The position numbers were made by a program, and so were the translations under genes. From Lentzea sp. NBRC 105346 (lineage in GTDB: Bacteria; Actinomycetota; Actinomycetes; Mycobacteriales; Pseudonocardiaceae), in assembly GCF_030269605.1 (NCBI RefSeq), contig NZ_BSTQ01000002.1:248001-312000 (forward strand): a stretch of DNA of 64,000 nt. Reading direction: 5' to 3'. Below, in pieces: positions 36,200-43,354 of the stretch (position 1 is its first letter; every line of letters begins with the position of its first letter). Below the pieces are notes generated by a model. It made no database searches. It saw only the letters and a list, made by a program, of their open reading frames with translations, and was not told the DNA's origin.

Positions 36200-36505
36200 G
36201 AAACCCCTCGTCGTCAGTGCGGCGGCGCCCCTTCTGCCTACTGGAAACCTTGTTGCCTGTCACGCCCGCTTCACTCGTTCGGCCTAACCTGACTCGATCG
36301 TCAGGCAATCGTCAGGTCAATCCTCCGACCGATACACGAGCATGGTCACACCATGATCGATGGCGCGATCATGCATTTAGCCCTGCTCGATATAAATTGG
36401 TTACAAAACGAAGCAAGTCACCCATTCGGCGGCCCTTCGTCAAGACCCCTTACGATATCGTCGGATTCCCGCCGCCGTGTACCAACACGGAGAGAAAGGC
36501 TTGCC
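36200..36505. other. Divergent non-coding region with an AT-rich core and CTGAC/GTCAG half-sites
   Basis: This 306-bp gap separates the LamG gene from the first DUF4360 gene. CCTGAC and GTCAGG flank 36288-36305 and a third copy (CGTCAGGTCAA) follows. Around 36370-36420 the composition drops sharply in GC (for example ATATAAATTGGTTACAAAACG region), a likely promoter for the DUF4360 genes. No gene is evident. Confidence 0.5.
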
Positions 36506-37129
36506 ATGCTGAATACGGTGGCGGCTGCCGCCCTTGCCCTGGCGTCAATCATTCCTTCTAACGCGGTTGCGGCCGGGGACGACGTTCCCGACTACATTAC
36601 GATCGACGTCGTCACCGTCAACGGCTCCGGATGCCCGGCCGGAACCGCCGCCGTCGCGTCGGCGGACGACCGCACGGCCTTCACGGTGACGTACAGCCAA
36701 TATCTGGCTCAGGCCGGCGCCGGCACCGGCCCCACCGACTTCCGCAAGAACTGCCAGCTCAACATCAGGGTCGGCTACCCACAGGGCTTCACATTCGGCA
36801 TAGCCCAGGCCGACTACAGAGGGTTCGCCCATCTGCTGGCAGGCGCGAGCGGCACCGAAAAGGGCAACTACTACTTCCAGGGAATGTCGCAGACGGCCAG
36901 CCGGTCGCACTCGTTCAACGGCCCCCTCAGCGATGACTGGCAGGCCACGGACAAGTCCGACGTCGCGGCCATCGTCTACGCGCCGTGCGGCGAGCGGCGT
37001 CACCTGAACATCAACACCGAACTCCGCGTCAACGCCGGCTCGGCGAAGCACGCCACGAGCTTCATGACCATGGATTCCACCGACAGCAGCGTGAGCACGA
37101 AGTACCACTTCTCCTGGAAGCGTTGCTGA
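36506..37129 (+). CDS. Secreted DUF4360 family protein, copy 1
   Basis: A 207-residue secreted protein. After a short signal-like N-terminus (MLNTVAAAALALASIIPSN) it has the DUF4360 pattern: VTVNGSGCPAGTAAV, FTVTYSQYLAQAG, RKNCQLNIRVGYPQGFTFGI and ADYRGFAHL. Four Cys could form two disulfides. The next gene is a close paralogue, so this is a tandem duplication. Function unknown; family members are secreted by fungi and actinomycetes. Confidence 0.88.
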   Translation: MLNTVAAAALALASIIPSNAVAAGDDVPDYITIDVVTVNGSGCPAGTAAVASADDRTAFTVTYSQYLAQAGAGTGPTDFRKNCQLNIRVGYPQGFTFGIAQADYRGFAHLLAGASGTEKGNYYFQGMSQTASRSHSFNGPLSDDWQATDKSDVAAIVYAPCGERRHLNINTELRVNAGSAKHATSFMTMDSTDSSVSTKYHFSWKRC

Positions 37130-37185
37130 CAACTTCTTGCTGAATACCGCCGCCGACGTTTCACAACTAGTCGGAAAGGTGCCTC

Positions 37186-37833
37186 ATGCTCAATTCCGTG
37201 GCTGCTGCCGCCCTGGCGATGTCGACGATCATCATTCCTCCCGGCGGATCACCGGGCACCACTCCGCCGCCGGATCACTTCACCATCGACATCGTCACGG
37301 TCAACGGTTCCGGCTGCAGAGCGGGAACCGCCGCGGTTGCGGTGTCTCCGGACAACAAGGCGTTCACGGTGACCTACAGCGAGTTCCTGGCACAGGTCGG
37401 CGTGGGCTCGAAACCCACAGATTTCCGCAAGAACTGTCAGTTGAACCTCCGGATCAACGCGCCGTCCGGCTTCACGTACGGCATCGCGTCGACCGACTAC
37501 CGCGGCTTCGCCTCGCTGGAAAAGGGCGCGTCGGCTTTGCAGCGCGCGAACTACTACTTCCAGGGAATGTCCGAGACCGCGTATACCCAGCACCCCTACA
37601 AGGGACCGCTGGTCGACGACTGGCAGGCCACCGACACGACCGACGTCGCGTCGATCGTGTACCACCCCTGCGGGGAGAAGCGGAACTTCAACATCAACAC
37701 CGAGCTGCGCGTCAACGCGGGGACCTCGGACCCCAAGAAGACGACCAGCTTCATCTCGATGGACTCCACGGACGGGTCGATCGAGACCACCTACCACTTC
37801 GCGTGGAAGACCTGTCCGCCACCCAAGCCCTGA
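37186..37833 (+). CDS. Secreted DUF4360 family protein, copy 2
   Basis: A 215-residue paralogue of the preceding gene with the same landmarks (VTVNGSGCRAGTAAV, RKNCQLNLRINAPSGFTYGI, TELRVNAG). The signal region is shorter and is followed by GGSPGTTPPP. GAAAGG lies six bases before ATG 37186. The 56-bp gap suggests cotranscription with copy 1. Three stem-loops follow the stop. Confidence 0.88.
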   Translation: MLNSVAAAALAMSTIIIPPGGSPGTTPPPDHFTIDIVTVNGSGCRAGTAAVAVSPDNKAFTVTYSEFLAQVGVGSKPTDFRKNCQLNLRINAPSGFTYGIASTDYRGFASLEKGASALQRANYYFQGMSETAYTQHPYKGPLVDDWQATDTTDVASIVYHPCGEKRNFNINTELRVNAGTSDPKKTTSFISMDSTDGSIETTYHFAWKTCPPPKP

Positions 37834-37850
37834 TTCTCGTCCGGTAGTGG

Positions 37851-37953
37851 ACTGCCTCCGCCCTCGTGGGCAGTGCACCGGCGAGGCTCCGCCTCAGTGC
37901 TTGGGAAGGGAAGCCGCTCCGCACTCGCGGGGCGGCTTCCCGTCGTGCCCAAG
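37851..37953. terminator. Three consecutive stem-loops between DUF4360 and ilvA
   Basis: Hairpin A: ACTGCC...GGCAGT (37851-37874). Hairpin B: GCAC and GAGGC arms (37875-37900). Hairpin C: CTTGGG and GGGAAGCCGC arms with inner CCGC/GCGG (37900-37953). The last is a strong bidirectional terminator for the convergent genes. Confidence 0.75.
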
Positions 37954-37965
37954 TAAGGACTCAGC

Positions 37966-39192
37966 TCAGATCAGGAAGCGGTACGCCGTCGTGCCCGGAG
38001 CGACGAGCTGGATCTTGAGCGGCGAGCCCTTCATCCGGCCCCACAGTGCGTCGTAGTCCTCGCGGCGCGAGATCTCGATGCCCACCAGGGCGGCGCCGGT
38101 CTCCCGGTTGTCCCGCTTGATGTACTCGAACAGCACGATGTCGTCGTCGGGACCGAGCACGTCGTCGAGGAACCGCCGCAGCGCGCCCGGCTCCTGCGGG
38201 AACTCCACCAGGAAGTAGTGCTTCAGGCCGCGGTGCACGAGGGACCGCTCGACGACCTCGGCGTAGCGCGACACGTCGTTGTTGCCACCGGACAGCAGGC
38301 ACACGACCGTCGAGTCCGGGGCCACCTCGATCTCCGACAGCAGCGCGGCCGACGCCAGTGCCCCGGCGGGCTCGGCGATCACGCCGTCCACCTGGTACAG
38401 GTCGAGCATTTCCGTGCAGACCTGTCCCTCGGGCACGGTCACCAGGTCCGCGCCGCACGAGCGCACGAGCGGGAACGTCACGTCGCCGGCCCGGCGCACG
38501 GCGGCGCCGTCGACGAAGGTGTCCACATCGGGCAGTACGACGGGTGAGCCGGCGTTGAGCGCGGCGATCATCGACGCTGCACCCGCGGGTTCGACGCCGA
38601 CCAACCGGACCGACGGGTACATGGCCGCGAACCAGCTGCCGACGCCAGCCAGCAGACCGCCGCCGCCCACCGGGACGATCACGACGTCCGGTGCGCCGCC
38701 GAGCTGCTGGACGATCTCCAGGCCGACCGTGCCCTGGCCCGCGATGGTCCGCGGGTCGTCGAACGCGGGCACCAGCGTCGCCCCCGAGGACTCCGCATAG
38801 GCGGCGGCCAGGTGGGCGGCGTCGTCGTAGGTGTCACCGTCCACGATGAGCTCGACCATGTCGCGGCCCAGCGCGGCGATGCGCTCGCGCTTCTGGCGGG
38901 GAGTGGTCGACGGGACGTGCACACGGCCCGGAATGCCCAGGCGGCGGCACGCGTACGCCATGCCCTGACCGTGGTTGCCCGCCGAGGCGCACACGGCCGA
39001 CTCCGGCGCCGCCTGGGACAGCAGGTTGTAGGCGCCACGCAGCTTGTAGGACCGGCCGACCTGCAGGTCCTCGCGTTTCAGCCACACGCGGGCGCCGGTC
39101 GCCTCGGACAGGCGCTGGTTGACCTCGAGCGGGGTCGTGCGGGCCACGCCGGCGAGGCGGGCGGCGGCCGAGGCCACCTCTTCGACGAACAT
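37966..39192 (-). CDS. ilvA: Threonine ammonia-lyase (threonine dehydratase)
   Basis: A 408-residue PLP enzyme. PLP-binding Lys50 is in GRSYKLRGAYN; SAGNHGQGMA, GGGGLLAGV and the PLP-phosphate loop are present. A C-terminal ACT-like domain begins near residue 325 (KHYFLVEFPQEPGALRRFLD), as in the biosynthetic, isoleucine-regulated enzymes. It converts threonine to 2-oxobutanoate. The frame is open upstream of 39192 but that part would run through the LPMO promoter and start, so ATG 39192 (with AGGAGA upstream) was chosen. Confidence 0.95.
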   Translation of the reverse strand: MFVEEVASAAARLAGVARTTPLEVNQRLSEATGARVWLKREDLQVGRSYKLRGAYNLLSQAAPESAVCASAGNHGQGMAYACRRLGIPGRVHVPSTTPRQKRERIAALGRDMVELIVDGDTYDDAAHLAAAYAESSGATLVPAFDDPRTIAGQGTVGLEIVQQLGGAPDVVIVPVGGGGLLAGVGSWFAAMYPSVRLVGVEPAGAASMIAALNAGSPVVLPDVDTFVDGAAVRRAGDVTFPLVRSCGADLVTVPEGQVCTEMLDLYQVDGVIAEPAGALASAALLSEIEVAPDSTVVCLLSGGNNDVSRYAEVVERSLVHRGLKHYFLVEFPQEPGALRRFLDDVLGPDDDIVLFEYIKRDNRETGAALVGIEISRREDYDALWGRMKGSPLKIQLVAPGTTAYRFLI

Positions 39193-39265
39193 GGCCAGGC
39201 ATTCTCCTCTGAACGACCTGGGCACCGCATGCGTACCCCTACGAGAAGACTCGGGGAGGTGTTCG

Positions 39266-39964
39266 ATGCGGCTCGTCGCTGCATGCGTTTTGATCATCCT
39301 GGCGACGGCCGGAACGGCACAGGCGCACGGTGCGCCGTCCAACCCGCCCAGTCGCGCCTATCTGTGCGCGCCGGACCAGCCGAGCTCCGCGGGCGACGCG
39401 TGCAAGGCCGCGGCGGCGTGGGGGCTGCCCGCGAAGCAGTGGGACAACGTGCGCCGGCCGAACATCGGCGGGCGCGACAAGCAGCTGATTCCGGACGGCA
39501 AGCTGTGCAGCGCCGGGATTCCCGCCTACCAGGGGCTCGACCAGCCGCGCGCGGACTGGCCGACGACCCAGCTGAAGAACAAGTTCCGGTACGTCGCGAC
39601 GATCCCGCACAAAGGAACGTTCCGGTTCTACGTCACCAAGGACGGCTACGACCCGACTCAGCCGCTGAAGTGGGACCGGCTCGACGAGTTCCAGACCGTC
39701 AAGGACCCGAAGCTGGTCAACGGCGAGTACATGTTCGACCTCAGGCTGCCCGCGAACAAGAGCGGGCGGCACGTGATCTACACGGTGTGGCAGAACTCCG
39801 ACACGGCCGACACCTACTACTCGTGCACGGACGTGATCATCGGCGCCACCGAGAAGACGGCGGGCACGGCGAACATGCGGCTGCCGCTGTCGATCGGGGT
39901 CGCCGTGCTGGCGTTCGTCGCCATGATGGGCGGGTACTACCTGTTCCGGCGCCGAATTCTGTGA
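39266..39964 (+). CDS. Membrane-anchored AA10 lytic polysaccharide monooxygenase
   Basis: A 232-residue copper enzyme. The signal peptide ends at AQA so that His21 becomes the mature N-terminus; with His115 (ATIPHKG) it forms the histidine brace. KFRYVATIPH, FYVTKDGYDPTQPLKW and HVIYTVWQNSDTADTYYSC are AA10 hallmarks. Unusually the catalytic domain is followed by a membrane helix (about 206-226) and a basic RRR tail, so the enzyme should stay at the cell surface. Oxidises chitin or cellulose; chitin is likely given the nearby GH19 chitinase. Confidence 0.92.
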   Translation: MRLVAACVLIILATAGTAQAHGAPSNPPSRAYLCAPDQPSSAGDACKAAAAWGLPAKQWDNVRRPNIGGRDKQLIPDGKLCSAGIPAYQGLDQPRADWPTTQLKNKFRYVATIPHKGTFRFYVTKDGYDPTQPLKWDRLDEFQTVKDPKLVNGEYMFDLRLPANKSGRHVIYTVWQNSDTADTYYSCTDVIIGATEKTAGTANMRLPLSIGVAVLAFVAMMGGYYLFRRRIL

Positions 39965-40035
39965 ACGTCCCGGTTCCCACGCGTCAGCCGCACCCAATAG
40001 CCTGATCACGGGCGCACTCGAAGAAAGGTGTGCCC

Positions 40036-40797
40036 GTGAAACTGTTGGCGTTACTGGCTTTGCTCGCGTCGACCCTGGTGCCGACGCAGGCCGCGTTCAA
40101 GGTTCTGGCGTTCTACAACGGAACCTGGGACGCCGCGCACATCAGCTTCGTCAAGGAAGCGAACCCGTGGTTCCAGCGCACGGCCGCGGAAAACGGTTTC
40201 ACCTACGAGTCCACGAACAACTGGAACCGCCTGACCGGGGACCTCAGCCAGTACAAGGTCGTCATGTTCCTCGACGACCACCCGCAGAACTCCGCGCAGC
40301 GCAACGGTTTCCAGCGCTACATGGACAACGGCGGCGCGTGGTTCGGCTTCCACGTCGCCGCGTTCACCCAGAACGCGAACGAGTGGCCGTGGTACCACAA
40401 CACGTTCCTGGGGTCGGGCAACTTCGTGAACAACACCTGGGGTCCCACGACGGCCGTGCTGCGCACCTCGCAGCACCCGTCGACCATGCGGCTGCCGCAG
40501 ACGTACACGTCGTCGGTGAGCGAGTGGTACGGGTGGGCCAACGACCTGCGGCGCAACCCGAACATCCAGATTCTGGCGAGCATCGACCGCTACCCCGTCG
40601 GCACGGATCCAAACCAGACGTGGCGGGGCGGCTTCCACCCGATCATGTGGACGAACAGGAACTACCGCATGCTGTACGCGAACTTCGGGCACAACGCCAT
40701 GGACTACGAGCACAACGTGCCGAAGTCGTCCACGTTCGCGAGCGAGATCCAGAACCGTTTCATCATCGACGGGCTGCTGTGGCTGGGAAAGCGCTAA
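40036..40797 (+). CDS. Secreted ThuA-like protein
   Basis: A 253-residue protein with signal MKLLALLALLASTLVPTQA-like and the ThuA fold: FKVLAFYNGTWDAAHISFVK, YKVVMFLDDHPQN and GGAWFGFHVAAF. ThuA proteins are glutamine amidotransferase-like and linked to trehalose or glycan use; no catalytic Cys is seen. GAAAGG lies seven bases before GTG 40036, which was preferred over GTG 40030. The stop overlaps the next minus-strand gene by four bases. Confidence 0.85.
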   Translation: MKLLALLALLASTLVPTQAAFKVLAFYNGTWDAAHISFVKEANPWFQRTAAENGFTYESTNNWNRLTGDLSQYKVVMFLDDHPQNSAQRNGFQRYMDNGGAWFGFHVAAFTQNANEWPWYHNTFLGSGNFVNNTWGPTTAVLRTSQHPSTMRLPQTYTSSVSEWYGWANDLRRNPNIQILASIDRYPVGTDPNQTWRGGFHPIMWTNRNYRMLYANFGHNAMDYEHNVPKSSTFASEIQNRFIIDGLLWLGKR

Positions 40798-41159
40798 CCA
40801 TCCCGCTGCACGGTCACCCTTGAGCTTTCCTGCCGGACGGGCTGCTCCGGTACGCCGCCCTTCGGCAGGAAGCCGTACATGTCGTTGAGCTGGTGCAACA
40901 TCGTCATGGCGTCACGCCACACCGGACAGGGCCACGGCCGGCTGCGCCCGTACCAGGTCCGGCAGGACCGGCACCGGTGGCCGGCACTCGGTTCGTGCAC
41001 CCGCAACAGCCCGCGCCACCACGGCATCGCGCGGCGCAGTTCCTCCCGCAACTCGAACGCCTCGGACGGCGACGCGGACTGCGAGAGAAGGTCCATCGTG
41101 CGGTACACGACGTCGATCACGGATCGATGGAACTCGTCCTGTCGCTCAGCCAAAGCCAT
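40794..41159 (-). CDS. Cys-rich small protein divergent from an EspR-like regulator
   Basis: About 121 residues. Helical N-terminal part (ERQDEFHRSVIDVVYRTMDL) and a central CRSCRTWYGRSRPWPCPVW segment whose three Cys and nearby His residues could bind zinc. ATG 41159 has GAGGGA upstream; an in-frame ATG at 41186 is the alternative. Similar proteins are found next to XRE genes in Pseudonocardiales; function unknown. Confidence 0.7.
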   Translation of the reverse strand: MALAERQDEFHRSVIDVVYRTMDLLSQSASPSEAFELREELRRAMPWWRGLLRVHEPSAGHRCRSCRTWYGRSRPWPCPVWRDAMTMLHQLNDMYGFLPKGGVPEQPVRQESSRVTVQRDG

Positions 41160-41273
41160 GTCCGCAGTCCCTCGGTGATAGGCCAACAGAGGTTGAACCG
41201 TTCACGCGAGGAGTCTAAGTTGGCCCCTGACAGTGTTTCAACTGGCGAAAAACCTGTCACCCAGATGGCCCTT

Positions 41274-41297
41274 TCCGTGAGTGGAGAAACTCACGGA
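41274..41297. promoter_or_regulatory. Inverted repeat upstream of the EspR-like gene
   Basis: TCCGTGAG and CTCACGGA are perfect 8-bp arms around TGGAGAAA, located 18-41 bp before ATG 41315, in the 155-bp divergent gap. A second, looser pair (TGACAG...CTGTCA) lies at about 41227-41258. Probable autoregulatory sites. Confidence 0.55.
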
Positions 41298-41314
41298 GCG
41301 CGACGGGAGACGCG

Positions 41315-41746
41315 ATGGCTGAACGCAGCCTGGCCGACAAGCTGAACCGCCTGTTCGCCCTCCACACCTCGAGATCCGGGGCGGAGTACAGCAACGAACA
41401 GGTGGCCGCGGCGATCGCGGACACCGGTGTCACGATCTCCCAGAGCTACATCTGGCAGCTGCGCAAGGGCAGGAAGGACAACCCGACCTTCAAGCACCTG
41501 CAGGCCCTGGCCGCGTTCTTCGGCGTGCCGGTGAGCTACTTCTTCGACGACGAGGTCACCGACCGCGTCAACGAACAGCTCGAGCGGCTGCGCGACGAAC
41601 AGCGCAAGCTCGACGAGCTGGGTGGCGAGGTACAGCTGATGGCGATGCGCGCGGGCGAACTGTCGCCGGACCGCCGCCGGCTCGTCATGGAACTACTGGA
41701 CGTCGTGTACCGACAGGAGCAAGCGGAACGTGGCGAACGAACGTGA
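41315..41746 (+). CDS. EspR-like XRE family DNA-binding protein
   Basis: A 143-residue protein with an N-terminal helix-turn-helix (DKLNRLFALHTSRSGAEYSN then VTISQSYIWQLRKGRKDNPT) and FFGVPVSYFFDDE, the layout of Mycobacterium EspR. The C-terminal half is helical and probably dimerises. GGGAGA precedes ATG 41315. Its end overlaps the ImmA/IrrE gene by 17 bp, so the two are coexpressed. Confidence 0.88.
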   Translation: MAERSLADKLNRLFALHTSRSGAEYSNEQVAAAIADTGVTISQSYIWQLRKGRKDNPTFKHLQALAAFFGVPVSYFFDDEVTDRVNEQLERLRDEQRKLDELGGEVQLMAMRAGELSPDRRRLVMELLDVVYRQEQAERGERT

Positions 41747-42245
41747 GCTTCGCAAGCGCTGCCGCCGACTGCTGAACGACCTGGACATCCACCCGCCGCT
41801 GGACGTCGCCGAACTGTGCCGCAAGGTCGGTGAGCAGCGCGGCAGGCCGATCAGGCTGCTGGCCCACCCGATTCCGGTGCCGGGCCCGTTCGGCGTGTGG
41901 ATCAGCACGGCCGGCGCCGACTACATCCTGTACCAGCAGGAGACGACGAAGTCGCACCAGAACCACATCATCCTGCACGAGCTCGGACATCTCATCGCCG
42001 GTCACACGAGTGACGAGTCCGACGATCTGTTGCTCTCGCAGCTGTATCCGGACCTGGAGCCGGACGCGGTGCGGCGGGCGCTGAGACGCACCTCCTACGA
42101 CAACGACCAGGAGCGGGAGGCGGAGACCGTCGCCACGATCATCCTGGAGTGGGCTTCCGTGCTGGACCAGGTGGCGCCGCGCGCGTCCGACGGGCCGGCG
42201 CGGCGGATGTCGTCGGCGCTCGCGGATCGGTTGGGGTGGCTGTGA
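41730..42245 (+). CDS. ImmA/IrrE family metallo-endopeptidase
   Basis: A 171-residue protein with the zinc motif HELGH at residues 83-87 (ILHELGHLIAGH) and a downstream acidic REAETVA segment that supplies the third ligand in the family. ImmA/IrrE peptidases cleave or inactivate XRE repressors; the XRE gene upstream overlaps it, so it is the natural partner. Its stop overlaps the GTG of the membrane-protein gene. Confidence 0.92.
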   Translation: MANERELRKRCRRLLNDLDIHPPLDVAELCRKVGEQRGRPIRLLAHPIPVPGPFGVWISTAGADYILYQQETTKSHQNHIILHELGHLIAGHTSDESDDLLLSQLYPDLEPDAVRRALRRTSYDNDQEREAETVATIILEWASVLDQVAPRASDGPARRMSSALADRLGWL

Positions 42246-43354
42246 ACTACCTGAAGGAGCTCACCGGGATCGTCCTGATCGTCGCCACGATCGGCATGCT
42301 CTACCTCGCGCTGCGCCGCCCCAACGAGGTGCGCCTGCGCGCGGTCGCCGGCATGGTGACGGCGTGGACGATCGGCTACCCGTTCGGCCGGGCCGCGTCC
42401 ATGGGCGAGTGGTTCCTCGGCCTGGATCCCATGGTGTGCCAGCTGATCCAGCACGCGACCCTGATGCTGGGCGCGTACAGCGTGGTGCTGTTCTTCCTGT
42501 TCTCCGCGCTGGACGACACCAGGGCACGCCGGCACGCGCTGCTGCAGACGATCCCGCTCAGCGTCGCGGTGCTCGTCATGGGGCTGGCGGTGCACTCGAT
42601 GCCGGACAGCCTGCGCGTGCAGGCGGCACGCGTGCCGAACTCGCTGGGCGGCGGGCCGGTGGGCATCGAGAGCATCTCGATCTTCTACGCCACCGGCAAC
42701 TCGTACCTGATGTTCGCGTTCGCCACGATGTTCGTGTGGACCCGGCGGTACGCGCGGACGGCCGAACCGCGGCTGCGGCGCGGGCTGACGCTCGCCTCGA
42801 TCGGGCTCGCGCTGATGGTGTTCGCGGACCTGACGTTCGTCAGCGGCAACCTCGCCCGCCTCTTCGGTACCACGGCCCCGCGCCCGGTGCTCACCGTCGG
42901 CAGCTTCGCGCTGCTGATCGGGTTCATCTGCTTCCTGCTCGGGGTCGCGTACCCGGCGGTGCTGATGCGGGCGGCCGCGACGCGCGTGTGGACGCGGCAC
43001 CTGCGGTCGTACCACCGGCTCTCTCCATTGTGGACGATGCTGCACGCGCGGTTCCCCGAGGACGCGCTGAGCCGCGTGCCCGCCGGGCGGTGGCGCGACC
43101 TGAGTCTGCGGGGTGTGCATCGGCGCTACTACCGGCGTGTGATCGAGTGCCGGGACGGGCTCGTGCGCGTCAGCCCGTTCCTCGCGCCGGACGAGCGGCC
43201 GCTCGCGCTGCGGCTCAAAGAGGCGCTCGATGCGTGCGCGGACGGCGTGGCCATGACGCACCAGCCCGTCCCCGTCGCGGTTCCGGACGGGGACGGGCTG
43301 GACGCCGACGTGCGCGAGCTGGAGGAGCTGGCCTACGCGCTGCGGACCTCGTAG
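42242..43354 (+). CDS. Polytopic membrane protein, MAB_1171c family (DUF6545)
   Basis: A 370-residue protein with about seven membrane segments in residues 1-245 and a soluble C-terminal domain of about 120 residues with basic Arg-rich LRSYHRLSPLWTML and RGVHRRYYRRVIECRDGL. Proteins of this family were annotated as putative transporters and commonly follow an ImmA/IrrE gene. A 4-bp overlap (GTGA) links it to the peptidase. A receptor-like role in a signalling module is possible (inference). Confidence 0.85.
   Translation: MNYLKELTGIVLIVATIGMLYLALRRPNEVRLRAVAGMVTAWTIGYPFGRAASMGEWFLGLDPMVCQLIQHATLMLGAYSVVLFFLFSALDDTRARRHALLQTIPLSVAVLVMGLAVHSMPDSLRVQAARVPNSLGGGPVGIESISIFYATGNSYLMFAFATMFVWTRRYARTAEPRLRRGLTLASIGLALMVFADLTFVSGNLARLFGTTAPRPVLTVGSFALLIGFICFLLGVAYPAVLMRAAATRVWTRHLRSYHRLSPLWTMLHARFPEDALSRVPAGRWRDLSLRGVHRRYYRRVIECRDGLVRVSPFLAPDERPLALRLKEALDACADGVAMTHQPVPVAVPDGDGLDADVRELEELAYALRTS

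Noticed and set aside
40788-40799. Second LacI-like site GAAAGCGCTAACC at the end of the ThuA-like gene
   Set aside because: It is made by the last codons and stop of the gene and lies away from any start, so similarity is probably chance.
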